54,652 bases of DNA. It comes from Nocardia mexicana NBRC 108244 (lineage in GTDB: Bacteria; Actinomycetota; Actinomycetes; Mycobacteriales; Mycobacteriaceae). Position numbers and translations under genes: made by a program. The notes under the pieces were generated by a model. The model saw only the letters and a list, made by a program, of their open reading frames with translations. It searched no databases and was not told the origin of the DNA. This document shows positions 47,203 through 54,652 of the stretch, piece after piece (position 1 is the first letter of the stretch; each line of letters opens with the position of its first letter). The DNA is taken from the NCBI RefSeq assembly GCF_001613165.1, contig NZ_BDBV01000106.1, forward strand, positions 1 through 54,652, given 5' to 3'.

Positions 47203-49401
47203 ATGAGTGGTGTCAGCGATCCTCCGGACCCGGACAACACCCACCGAGAACCGGCCGGTGCGTCGGGAGCGGAGACCGCCGCACCTACCGACACCGGCTC
47301 GCTGCATCCCACGGCGGACCGCACGTCCGTCAACAAGCCCGTCTTCTTCGCGGCCGCCGGGATCGTCCTCGCCTTCGCGATCTGGGCGCTCATCTCGCCG
47401 GAGGGCGCCGAAACCGTCGTCGGCGAGGTCAAGACCTTCATCTCCACCTGGTTCGGCTGGTGGTACTTCATCCTCGCGACGGTCCTCGTCGGCCTCGTCG
47501 TCTACATCGGCGCCAGCAGGTACGGCCGCTACCGGCTGGGCCCGGAGGAGTCCCGGCCCGAGTACAGCCTGTTCACCTGGACGGCCATGCTGTTCGCCGC
47601 CGGTATCGGCATCGACCTCATGTTCTTCTCGGTCGCCGAGCCCGTCTACAACTATCTGAAGCCGCCCGCCGGACCGGCCGAGACCAACGAGACCGCCCGC
47701 GACGCGGTGACCTGGACAATCTTCCACTACGGCGTCACGGGCTGGGCCATGTACGCGCTCATGGGCGGCGCGCTCGCCTACTTCGCGTTCCGGCACAATC
47801 TGCCCCTCACGATCCGGGCGGCGCTGTACCCGATCTTCGGCAAGCGGATCAACGGCCGGTGGGGCGACGCCATCGACGTCGCCGCGGTGCTGGGCACCAT
47901 CTTCGGCATCGCCACCTCGCTGGGCATCGGCGTCGTGCAGCTCAACTACGGACTGCACGAGATGTTCGGCGTCGCGCAGGGCAAGGCCGCGCAGATCGGG
48001 TTCATCGTGCTGTCGATCGCGATCACCACGATCTCCGCGACGACGGGGGTCGACAAGGGCATCCGGCGGCTGTCGGAACTCAACGTCATCATGGCGATCG
48101 CGCTGCTGGTCTACATCCTGGTGGCGGGCCGAACCGACTTCCTGCTCAACGGAATTGCGCAGAACGCGGGCGACTACATGTCGACCTTCCTGGACCGGAC
48201 GCTGAATACCTTTGCCTGGGACCGCAATCCGGAGACGGCGAACCAGCCCACGGCGTGGCTCGACACCTGGACGATGTTCTTCTGGGCGTGGTGGGTGGCG
48301 TGGGCGCCGTTCGTCGGCCTGTTCCTGGCCCGCATCTCCCGCGGACGGACCATGCGGCAGTTCATCTTCGGCGTGCTCGTGGTGCCGTTCAGCTTCATCG
48401 TGCTGTGGATCTCGATCTTCGGCAACAGCGCGCTGGACGTCGCGCGCCGGGACAAGGGGTTCGCCGAGATGACGGCCGAGCGGGCCGAGGTCGGCTTCTA
48501 CTCGCTGCTGGAGCAGTACCCCGGCGCGACGCTGCTGCTCGGCATCGCCACCATCACCGGCCTGCTGTTCTATGTCACGAGCGCCGACTCCGGATCGCTG
48601 GTGATGGGCAACTTCACCTCGAAACTGCCCGATCCGATGGCCGACTGCGCGACCAGCACCCGCATCTTCTGGTCCGCGGCGATCGGCGTGCTGACGCTGT
48701 CGATGCTGTTCGCCGGGGAGGGCGGATCCATTACGACGCTGCAGAACGCCACCATCATCATGGGGCTGCCGTTCTCGTTCATCCTCGGGCTCATCGGCTT
48801 CGCGCTGCTGCGCTCCCTGCACACCGAGTCCTACAAGCTCGACAGCTACCGCGCGACGCTGCCGAAGGCGATCGCCGCCGGGCGCGGCACCGGGCACGGC
48901 AACTGGCGGCGGCGCCTGCTGGCGACCACCCAGTACCCCGGGGCGGCGGCGACACGAAAGTTCGTGACCAACACCGTCATTCCGGCGATGCGCGAGGTCG
49001 CCGACGAATTCACCCGCACGGGTTTCACCGCGACGGTCGACGAGTCCGGCCGCAGCGAGGGCATGCCGTCCCCTACCCTGCTGGTCGACCAGGCCAGCGA
49101 CCCCCGGTTCGAGTACTGCGTATGGCCGGTGTCCGCGCCCACCCCGACCTACGCGGTGCTCGCGCAGCGTTCCGCCGACCGCTACTTCCGCTGCGAGGTG
49201 TACCTGGCCGAGGGCTCGCAGGGCTACTCGCTCAACGGCTACACCCGCGAGCAGATCATCGGCGACATCCTCGACCAGTACGAGCGCCACCTGGCCTACC
49301 TGCACCTGCGGCGCTCCGCGACCGACCACTACGAGCCGAACCCCGACGATGCCGAAGTGACCGACAGCGATCCTGAAGGGACACCGACTGCACATGAGTG
49401 A
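47203..49401 (+). CDS. betT: BCCT family choline/glycine betaine transporter
   Basis: The 732-residue protein has 12 predicted membrane segments and the BCCT signature in helix 8, TMFFWAWWVAWAPFVGLF LARISRGRT in two pieces, as well as WTAMLFAAGIGIDLMFFSVAEP and LGIGVVQLNYGL. The hydrophilic C-terminal 170 residues are typical of BetT-type osmoregulated choline transporters. TAGCGT at 47190-47195 is seven bases before ATG 47203 and there is no ribosome binding site, so it is probably leaderless. Downstream genes for betaine-aldehyde dehydrogenase and choline dehydrogenase support choline as cargo. Confidence 0.92.
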   Translation: MSGVSDPPDPDNTHREPAGASGAETAAPTDTGSLHPTADRTSVNKPVFFAAAGIVLAFAIWALISPEGAETVVGEVKTFISTWFGWWYFILATVLVGLVVYIGASRYGRYRLGPEESRPEYSLFTWTAMLFAAGIGIDLMFFSVAEPVYNYLKPPAGPAETNETARDAVTWTIFHYGVTGWAMYALMGGALAYFAFRHNLPLTIRAALYPIFGKRINGRWGDAIDVAAVLGTIFGIATSLGIGVVQLNYGLHEMFGVAQGKAAQIGFIVLSIAITTISATTGVDKGIRRLSELNVIMAIALLVYILVAGRTDFLLNGIAQNAGDYMSTFLDRTLNTFAWDRNPETANQPTAWLDTWTMFFWAWWVAWAPFVGLFLARISRGRTMRQFIFGVLVVPFSFIVLWISIFGNSALDVARRDKGFAEMTAERAEVGFYSLLEQYPGATLLLGIATITGLLFYVTSADSGSLVMGNFTSKLPDPMADCATSTRIFWSAAIGVLTLSMLFAGEGGSITTLQNATIIMGLPFSFILGLIGFALLRSLHTESYKLDSYRATLPKAIAAGRGTGHGNWRRRLLATTQYPGAAATRKFVTNTVIPAMREVADEFTRTGFTATVDESGRSEGMPSPTLLVDQASDPRFEYCVWPVSAPTPTYAVLAQRSADRYFRCEVYLAEGSQGYSLNGYTREQIIGDILDQYERHLAYLHLRRSATDHYEPNPDDAEVTDSDPEGTPTAHE

Positions 49402-49416
49402 GCGCAGCGAGCGAAC
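49396..49416. repeat. Interspersed GAGTGAGCGCAGCGAGCGAA-type element
   Basis: This short repeat (bases 49396-49416), with a related stretch at 49444-49472, lies between the transporter and aldehyde dehydrogenase genes. From memory, very similar elements recur near gene ends in Nocardia and mycobacteria. A weaker relative is at 23881-23900. Confidence 0.5.
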
Positions 49417-49473
49417 ATCGACACAGGCGACCTTGTCGCTCATGCCGGAGCCGAGCGTCAGCGAGGCGGAGGC

Positions 49474-50988
49474 ATGAGCGACACCCTCTACATCGACGGC
49501 GCCTGGCGCCCCGCCGCATCCGGCGAGACTCGCGAGATCCGTTGCCCCGCCGACAATTCCGTCGTCGGCATCGTCGCCGAGGCGGATGCGGCCGATACCG
49601 AGGCCGCCATTGCCGCCGCCCGCCGCGCCTTCGACGGCGGCCCGTGGCGGCAGACCGCGGCGGCCGAGCGCGGGGATCTGCTGCTGCGGGTCGCCGACGC
49701 GATCGACACCCGGCGCGACGAATTCGTCCGCGCCGAAACCCTCGACACCGGCAAGCGCCCCTACGAATCGGATATCGACATGTCCGATATCGCGAACTGC
49801 TTCCGGTACTTCGGCAAGCTCGCCGCCGAGGACGCCGGTCGCGTCGTCGACGCGGGCTCCCCCGACGTCGACTCCCGGATCGTCTACGAACCGGTCGGCG
49901 TGTGCGGGTTGATCACCCCGTGGAACTACCCGCTGCTGCAGGCGGCGTGGAAGGTCGCGCCCGCGCTGGCCGCGGGCAACACGTTCGTGCTGAAACCCGC
50001 TGAGCTGACGCCGCATACGGCGATCCTGCTGCTGTCGGTGCTGCACGACCTCGAGGTGCCGCCCGGTGTGGCCAATCTCGTGCTCGGCGCGGGCGCCACC
50101 GCGGGCGCACCGCTGTCGGCGCATCCCGATGTCGACCTGGTCTCGTTCACCGGTGGCCTGGTCACCGGCCGGGTCATCGCCCGCGAGGCGGCGGCGACGG
50201 TCAAGAAGGTGGCGCTCGAGCTCGGCGGCAAGAATCCGAACGTCGTCTTCGCCGACGCCTGCGATACCGACGAGCGGCTGGCCGCCGCCGTCGACAACGC
50301 CCTGAACGCCGCATTCCTGCACTCGGGCCAGGTGTGCTCGGCGGGCGCCCGGCTGGTGATCGAGGCGTCGGCGCACGACCGCTTCGTCGACGAGCTGGTG
50401 CGCCGCGCCGAGCAGATCCGGATCGGCCTGCCCTTCGCCGAGGGCACCGAGACCGGTCCGCTCATCTCCGCCGCGCACCGGGACAAGGTGCACGCCTACG
50501 TCGAGCAGGCCCGCGCCGACGGCGCCGTCATCCGCACCGGCGGCGAATTCGCCACCGGCGACCAGGGTTCCGGCAGCCTCGACAACGGCTGGTTCTATCT
50601 GCCGACCGTCATCGACGGCGCCACCCGCGCCATGGCGTGCGTGCACGACGAGGCGTTCGGGCCGACCGTGACGGTGGAGACGTTCACCACCGAGGACGAG
50701 GCCGTCGCCATCGCCAACGACACCGAGTACGGCCTGTCCGGCGGGGTGTGGTCCTCCGATGCCGCGCGCGCCCGCCGCATCGCCGCCCGGCTGCGGCACG
50801 GCACGGTGTGGGTCAACGACTTCGGGCCCTACCTGCCGCAGGCCGAGTGGGGCGGCTACGGGCAGTCCGGTGTCGGCCGCGAACTGGGTCCGTCCGGGTT
50901 GCACGAGTACCGCGAGGCCAAACACGTCTACGAGAATCTCCGGCCGGGAGTCACCGGCTGGTTCGCCGAGCGAGGGGAGCAGAAGTGA
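49474..50988 (+). CDS. betB: Betaine-aldehyde dehydrogenase
   Basis: The 504-residue ALDH has GVCGLITPWNYPLLQAAWK, FTGGLVTGRVIAREAA, general-base Glu in LELGGKNPNVV and catalytic Cys in HSGQVCSAGARLVIE. These and the C-terminal WVNDFGPYLPQAEWGGYGQSGVGRELG match betaine-aldehyde dehydrogenases. It oxidises betaine aldehyde to glycine betaine with NAD(P). ATG at 49474 follows GCGGAGGC. Its stop overlaps the GTG start of the next gene as GTGA. Confidence 0.92.
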   Translation: MSDTLYIDGAWRPAASGETREIRCPADNSVVGIVAEADAADTEAAIAAARRAFDGGPWRQTAAAERGDLLLRVADAIDTRRDEFVRAETLDTGKRPYESDIDMSDIANCFRYFGKLAAEDAGRVVDAGSPDVDSRIVYEPVGVCGLITPWNYPLLQAAWKVAPALAAGNTFVLKPAELTPHTAILLLSVLHDLEVPPGVANLVLGAGATAGAPLSAHPDVDLVSFTGGLVTGRVIAREAAATVKKVALELGGKNPNVVFADACDTDERLAAAVDNALNAAFLHSGQVCSAGARLVIEASAHDRFVDELVRRAEQIRIGLPFAEGTETGPLISAAHRDKVHAYVEQARADGAVIRTGGEFATGDQGSGSLDNGWFYLPTVIDGATRAMACVHDEAFGPTVTVETFTTEDEAVAIANDTEYGLSGGVWSSDAARARRIAARLRHGTVWVNDFGPYLPQAEWGGYGQSGVGRELGPSGLHEYREAKHVYENLRPGVTGWFAERGEQK

Positions 50989-52535
50989 GTGAGCACTACG
51001 ACTACGTGGTCGTCGGCGGCGGCTCGGCTGGTGCGGCCGTCGCGTCCCGGTTGTCCGAGGATCCGTCGGTGACGGTCTGCCTGCTCGAGGCCGGACCGTC
51101 CGACGTCGGCGACGACGCCATCCTGCGGCTCGACCGCTGGATGGAGCTGCTCGAATCCGGCTACGACTGGGACTATCCCATCGAACCGCAGGAGAACGGC
51201 AACTCGTTCATGCGGCACGCCCGCGCGAAGGTGCTCGGCGGCTGCTCGTCGCACAACAGCTGCATCGCGTTCTGGGCGCCGCGCGAGGACCTCGACTCCT
51301 GGGAACGCGACCACGGTTGCGCCGGTTGGGGTTCGGACTCGGTGTACCGGCTGTATCCGCGGATCGAGACCAACGACGCACCCGGCGACCATCACGGCCG
51401 CAGCGGTCCCGTGCACATCATGACGGTGCCGCCGGACGACCCGTGCGGCGTCGCCGTGCTCGACGCGTGCGAGGCCGTCGGGATCCCGCGGGCCGAATTC
51501 AACTCCGGGCGCACGGTGGTCAACGGCGCCAACTTCTTTCAGATCAACAGCCGGGCCGACGGCACCCGCTCCTCCTCGTCGGTGAGCTACCTGCACCCGA
51601 ACCTGGACCGGCCGAACCTCACCGTTCGCACGGGCTCGTGGGCCAAGCAGATCATCGTCGAAGGCATGCGGGCCGTCGGCGTCGAGATCACCGACAACGC
51701 GTTCGGCCGCTCCACCCGGATCTCGGCCGACCGCGAGGTCATCGTCTCCACCGGGGCCATCGACTCGCCGAAGCTGCTCATGCTGTCGGGTATCGGTCCC
51801 GCGGATCACCTGCGCGAGAACGGGATCGACGTGCTGGTCGACTCCCCCGGTGTCGGCGCCCACCTGCAGGACCACCCGGAGGGCGTCATCGGATTCGAGA
51901 CGAAGCGGAAGATGGTGCGCCGCTCGACACAGTGGTGGGAGGCGGGCATCTTCACCACCACCGTCGACGGGCTCGACCGGCCGGACCTGATGATGCACTA
52001 CGGCAGCGTGCCGTTCGATATGCACACGCTGCGGCAGGGCTATCCGACCGCGGACGAGACCTTCTGTCTCACACCGAATGTCACCCACGCCCGCTCCCGG
52101 GGCACGGTCCGGCTGCGCTCGCGCGACTTCCGCGACAAGCCGCGCGTCGACCCGCGCTACTTCACCGATCCCGAGGGGCACGATCTGCGCGTGATGATCG
52201 CCGGACTCCGCAAGGCGCGCGAGATCGCCGCGGCCGCACCGCTTTCCGACTGGGTGGCGCGCGAACTCTATCCGGGGCCGGACGCGCAGACCGACGGCGA
52301 GCTGGCCGACTACATCCGCCGCACCCACAACACCGTCTATCACCCGGCGGGCACGGTCCGGATGGGCGCCGCCGACGACCCGATGAGCCCGCTGGATCCG
52401 GAGCTGCGGGTCAAGGGCATCGACGGCCTGCGCGTCGCCGACGCCTCGGTGTTCCCCGAGCACACGACGGTGAACCCGAATATCACCGTGATGCTCGTCG
52501 GCGAGCGCTGCGCGGAACTGGTCGCCGCGAGCTGA
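50985..52535 (+). CDS. betA: Choline dehydrogenase-like GMC oxidoreductase
   Basis: The 516-residue protein has the N-terminal FAD motif VVVGGGSAGAAVASRLSE, GMC signature 1 around AKVLGGCSSHN, signature 2 STGAIDSPKLLMLSGIGP and the C-terminal catalytic-His region NTVYHPAGTVRMG with TVNPNITVMLVGERCA. It would oxidise choline to betaine aldehyde. GTG at 50985 follows AGGGGAG and overlaps the dehydrogenase stop, so expression is coupled. With the transporter gene it completes an osmoprotectant pathway. Confidence 0.9.
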   Translation: MSEHYDYVVVGGGSAGAAVASRLSEDPSVTVCLLEAGPSDVGDDAILRLDRWMELLESGYDWDYPIEPQENGNSFMRHARAKVLGGCSSHNSCIAFWAPREDLDSWERDHGCAGWGSDSVYRLYPRIETNDAPGDHHGRSGPVHIMTVPPDDPCGVAVLDACEAVGIPRAEFNSGRTVVNGANFFQINSRADGTRSSSSVSYLHPNLDRPNLTVRTGSWAKQIIVEGMRAVGVEITDNAFGRSTRISADREVIVSTGAIDSPKLLMLSGIGPADHLRENGIDVLVDSPGVGAHLQDHPEGVIGFETKRKMVRRSTQWWEAGIFTTTVDGLDRPDLMMHYGSVPFDMHTLRQGYPTADETFCLTPNVTHARSRGTVRLRSRDFRDKPRVDPRYFTDPEGHDLRVMIAGLRKAREIAAAAPLSDWVARELYPGPDAQTDGELADYIRRTHNTVYHPAGTVRMGAADDPMSPLDPELRVKGIDGLRVADASVFPEHTTVNPNITVMLVGERCAELVAAS

Positions 52536-52622
52536 CCTGCGGCCGAATCCGGTACCGCGCGCGCGAGTCTCGGTACGATCGGCGGCATTCGTGTCCCGTC
52601 CGCTCCGCCGGAGGTTTGTCTG

Positions 52623-53042
52623 ATGAAGTTCGCTCGCGGGTTCCTCATGTGCACAGCGACGTTCGCGTTCGCGATGGCCGCGGCGGCGGGCACGGCCGCC
52701 GCCGCGCCCACGACCGTTCCGTTCCAGATCAACACCGCACCGTACGGGAATCCAAACGGGAGCTTCGACAGCGCTCCGTCTCGGTGCGTCGCCATCGTCG
52801 GTGAACAGCCCGGCGTGGTCACCGTCGCGGGCGCCAACCCCGGCGGCTGGGGCTGCGAAGTTTCGGCGGCGCTGCAATGGGTCAATCTCTCGACCGGTGT
52901 CACCGGTGCGGCGCGGACCTCCGACGGACTGTTCGGTTTCCCGTCGAAGGCCACGCTGCACACCGGGCCCGGCCGAATCGCACTGATCCTCAGCAAGGGC
53001 GGCATCACCACCCCCGGGTTCGCCACCTTCGACGTGCCGTAG
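52623..53042 (+). CDS. Small secreted protein of unknown function
   Basis: The 139-residue protein has a clear Sec signal peptide (MKFARGFLMCTATFAFAMA then AAAGTAAAA) with cleavage likely after AAA-AP near residue 28. The mature part of about 110 residues has two cysteines (PSRCVAIVG and GWGCEVS) that probably form a disulfide and looks like a small beta-sandwich. GGAGG precedes the ATG. I recognise no family; similar small exported proteins are common in Nocardia. Confidence 0.75.
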   Translation: MKFARGFLMCTATFAFAMAAAAGTAAAAPTTVPFQINTAPYGNPNGSFDSAPSRCVAIVGEQPGVVTVAGANPGGWGCEVSAALQWVNLSTGVTGAARTSDGLFGFPSKATLHTGPGRIALILSKGGITTPGFATFDVP

Positions 53043-53181
53043 CGAAACGGGACCGTCGATCACCGCCGCCGGGGCCTACCGCGAGGCGCTCGAGCGCCGC
53101 CGCGGCGGCACCGATACACTGGCGTCCGCTCGAAAGATGCTGAATGCCAACGTGTAGCGACCAACAGGTGATGTGACGGCG

Positions 53182-53379
53182 ATGGCCGAGACCAGGACCC
53201 CAGTCCGCGTACAGATGCGGTTCCCGCACGGCGGAGTCGTGCTCCGCTATCGCGCCACCCCGACGATCGCGGCTCGCCTGGCAACCGAACTCCCCCAACA
53301 CGGCGTCGACGTCCACATCGACGACGAGGTCACCGATCTGCTGGCCGACCTCCCCCACCCCGAATTGTGGTCCTCATAA
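53182..53379 (+). CDS. Small hypothetical protein
   Basis: The 65-residue protein (MAETRTPVRVQMRFPHGG start) has a strand-helix-strand feel, with PTIAARLATELPQHGVDVHIDDEV in pieces and no membrane segment. ATG at 53182 follows AGGTG at a long distance; GTG at 53173 is an alternative. Its stop overlaps the convergent hydrolase stop by 6 bp. The call rests on coding character only. Confidence 0.5.
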   Translation: MAETRTPVRVQMRFPHGGVVLRYRATPTIAARLATELPQHGVDVHIDDEVTDLLADLPHPELWSS

Positions 53380-54180
53380 CCCGTCGCTCCCGAGCCCCGT
53401 TGCGCGGCAGAGGAATTCCTTCAGATACGGGTCGACCGCGTCGGCATCGGTGAGGCTCAGGAAGTGCGCTCCGCCGTCGACGACCACCGGCGGGGCGGCG
53501 TCGGGCAGCGCGGCCGCCAGCTCCCGAGCTCGGTCGACGGAGTAGGCGGCGTCATCCGAACCGTGCAGTACCAGCGCCGGGCACTCGATCTCCGACGCGC
53601 GGTCCAGCACGCCGTCCCGTTCGACCAGCGGGGTGAGCACGCGGTCGACATGGTCGCCGGACAGCCTCCGCCACTTGGCTTTCCACTCCGTTGCGTCGTG
53701 GCTGCCCAGGCAGATGGTGGCGTTGAGGTCGAGCAGTTCCTCGGTCGGACCGTGCTCGCGCCAGGCGGCCGCCGCCTGCCGGTAGCCGGCGGCGACCTCC
53801 GGATCCTCGGCGGCACCCGAGGTGCCGAGCAGCGCCACTGCGGCCACCCGCTCCGGCGCCAGCAATGCCATCCGCAGGGCGATGAACCCGCCCTGACTCG
53901 TGCCCACCACCGCGCAACGAGGCACGGCGAGCTCATCGAGCAGTCCGAGGGCGTCGCGGGCCACGTCCCAGTAGGTGAACGGGCGATCGGCAGGCGTACC
54001 GCCGTGCCCGCGCTCGTCCATGGCGATCAGCCGAAACATCGCGCCGAGCGAGCGCACCTGCGGAGCGAACATGTCGGCGTCCATCAGGTAGCTGTGCAGG
54101 AGTAATACCGGTGGACCGTCGCCACCGTGATCGATATAGCTCACCGGCTGACCACCGTCGACCTTCGCTGTCTTCCGCAC
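53374..54180 (-). CDS. Alpha/beta-fold hydrolase
   Basis: The 268-residue protein has the alpha/beta-hydrolase layout: HSYLMDADMFAPQV near the oxyanion hole, the DERGHGGT loop, the nucleophile elbow GTSQGG, Asp in LVLHGSDDAAYS and His in DGGAHFLSL. These give a complete triad. The start is uncertain: GTG 54180 has a TACAGT box six bases upstream that would suit a leaderless transcript, while GTG 54267 gives a longer, basic N-terminus without a binding site. It is divergent from the sigma factor gene. Confidence 0.85.
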   Translation of the reverse strand: MRKTAKVDGGQPVSYIDHGGDGPPVLLLHSYLMDADMFAPQVRSLGAMFRLIAMDERGHGGTPADRPFTYWDVARDALGLLDELAVPRCAVVGTSQGGFIALRMALLAPERVAAVALLGTSGAAEDPEVAAGYRQAAAAWREHGPTEELLDLNATICLGSHDATEWKAKWRRLSGDHVDRVLTPLVERDGVLDRASEIECPALVLHGSDDAAYSVDRARELAAALPDAAPPVVVDGGAHFLSLTDADAVDPYLKEFLCRATGLGSDGL

Positions 54181-54261
54181 CGGGCCACTGTATTTCAGAT
54201 CGTCACCGTAGCGGTCCGGTTTGCCCGCGCCGGTCCGCCGGTGGCCGCGGAGCCGCGCCGA

Positions 54262-54288
54262 TCTCACATTCCGGGGTGCTGTCTCGTC
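54262..54288 (+). promoter_or_regulatory. ECF41-type promoter before the sigma factor gene
   Basis: TCTCACA (54262-54268), then 16 bases, then CGTC (54285-54288) matches the published ECF41 consensus TGTCACA-N16-CGTC with one mismatch. It lies 39 bp before the sigma gene start, so the sigma factor probably drives its own transcription. Confidence 0.65.
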
Positions 54289-54327
54289 GTACAGGGAGGA
54301 CGGACAACCCAGGAAGGCGGCGCAGCC

Positions 54328-54652
54328 ATGACCACCTCGTCGGCATCGGATGACGGGCCCGATCCGGGCCTGAGCGCGATCATGAGCGAGCGGCGGCAGT
54401 TGATCAATGTGGCGTACCGGCTGCTCGGCTCGCTGTCGGAGGCCGAGGACGTGATGCAGGAGACCTACGCCCGCTGGTACGCCATGTCCGAGTCGCGGCG
54501 GGGCGCCATCGAGTCTCCAGGCGGCTGGCTGACCACGGTCGCCAGTCGCATCTGCCTCGACCTGCTCCGCTCGGCACGGGTCCGCCGGGAAAGCTATGTG
54601 GGCGAATGGGTTCCGGAGCCGCTGCCCGAGAGTACGGAATGGAGCACCGGGA
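54328..54652 (+). CDS. ECF41-like (SigJ-type) RNA polymerase sigma factor, 3' end outside the window
   Basis: The visible 108 residues show sigma region 2: RRQLINVAYRLLGSLSEAEDVMQETYARW, then GWLTTVASRICLDLLRSARVRRESYVGEWVPEPLPE, which is the pattern of the SigJ/ECF41 group that carries a fused C-terminal SnoaL-like regulatory domain. That domain and region 4 lie beyond the window. ATG at 54328 follows AGGAAGG. An ECF41-type promoter lies upstream. Confidence 0.88.
   Translation, partial: MTTSSASDDGPDPGLSAIMSERRQLINVAYRLLGSLSEAEDVMQETYARWYAMSESRRGAIESPGGWLTTVASRICLDLLRSARVRRESYVGEWVPEPLPESTEWSTG

Noticed and set aside
46789..50925. A 1378-residue open frame on the minus strand
   Set aside because: It lies opposite the choline transporter and betaine-aldehyde dehydrogenase genes. 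Its sequence is Arg/Gly/Asp-rich without motifs, as expected from high-GC antisense frames.
50928..53063. A 711-residue minus-strand frame
   Set aside because: It is antisense to the GMC oxidoreductase, which has clear FAD and catalytic motifs; the minus frame has none.
1..54652. CRISPR arrays
   Set aside because: The only repeat arrays are the 90-bp and 39-bp tandem repeats, which lack spacers and cas genes.

Overview
The window is 54.7 kb of very GC-rich actinobacterial DNA, most likely from Nocardia or a close relative in the Mycobacteriales. The call rests on dense genes with GTG starts and GTGA/ATGA overlaps, many TetR regulators, leaderless-looking promoters, a deazaflavin (F420)-type nitroreductase, a GT87 mannosyltransferase, Ltp/DUF35 acyl-CoA enzymes and an ECF41-type sigma factor. 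No database search was possible. About 50 genes can be supported. I see no rRNA, tRNA, CRISPR array, transposase or phage module.

Layout. 1-4.2 kb: the end of a diacylglycerol kinase-type lipid enzyme, a type II haloacid dehalogenase, an AraC regulator divergent from a cupin gene, and a small protein resembling the threonyl-tRNA editing domain. 4.2-11.5 kb: a type-B carboxylesterase, then a ketone-body module (acetoacetyl-CoA synthetase, 3-hydroxybutyrate dehydrogenase, MHS-family transporter) with a divergent LysR gene; a 90-bp tandem repeat lies inside this module. 11.5-13.2 kb: a TetR regulator and a quinone oxidoreductase that share a 17-bp operator. 13.3-19.7 kb: a P450, a galactose-oxidase-like copper-radical enzyme with FG-GAP-like repeats, a small membrane protein, a disulfide oxidoreductase and a small secreted protein. 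19.7-21.3 kb: a methyltransferase divergent from a TetR gene, with twin palindromes between them.

21.2-25.6 kb is the most unusual part. About 4.1 kb with AT-richer ends is flanked by 167-bp direct repeats that are about 97% identical. The left copy carries the end of the intact TetR gene plus a truncated nitroreductase start. The right copy carries a truncated TetR end plus the intact nitroreductase. Between them lie two convergent genes. One encodes a fusion of a chorismate-lyase-like domain to a class II DAHP synthase; the other encodes a PhzS-like flavin monooxygenase. I infer an acquired mini-pathway that draws carbon into the shikimate route, cleaves chorismate to a hydroxybenzoate and oxidises the product.

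25.6-30.6 kb: the nitroreductase, a CGNR zinc-finger protein divergent from an MFS exporter, a GT87 mannosyltransferase, an unknown protein and a TetR regulator. 30.7-39.3 kb: an aldehyde dehydrogenase and a seven-gene minus-strand operon (two DUF35 proteins, two Ltp-type thiolase-like proteins, enoyl-CoA hydratase, SCP-x thiolase, acyl-CoA synthetase), suited to breaking down a branched or cyclic acid by beta-oxidation or retro-aldol cleavage. A 17-bp element matching at 15 positions links the TetR/aldehyde dehydrogenase promoter region with the promoter of this operon. 39.5-47.2 kb: a DUF1254 lipoprotein, a PucR regulator, a two-component flavin monooxygenase with its flavin reductase, an amine oxidase, an NAD(P)-binding protein and an unknown protein. 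47.2-52.5 kb: a choline-to-glycine-betaine operon (BCCT transporter, aldehyde dehydrogenase, GMC oxidoreductase). 52.6-54.6 kb: small proteins, an alpha/beta hydrolase and the start of an ECF41-type sigma factor whose upstream region carries an ECF41-type promoter motif.
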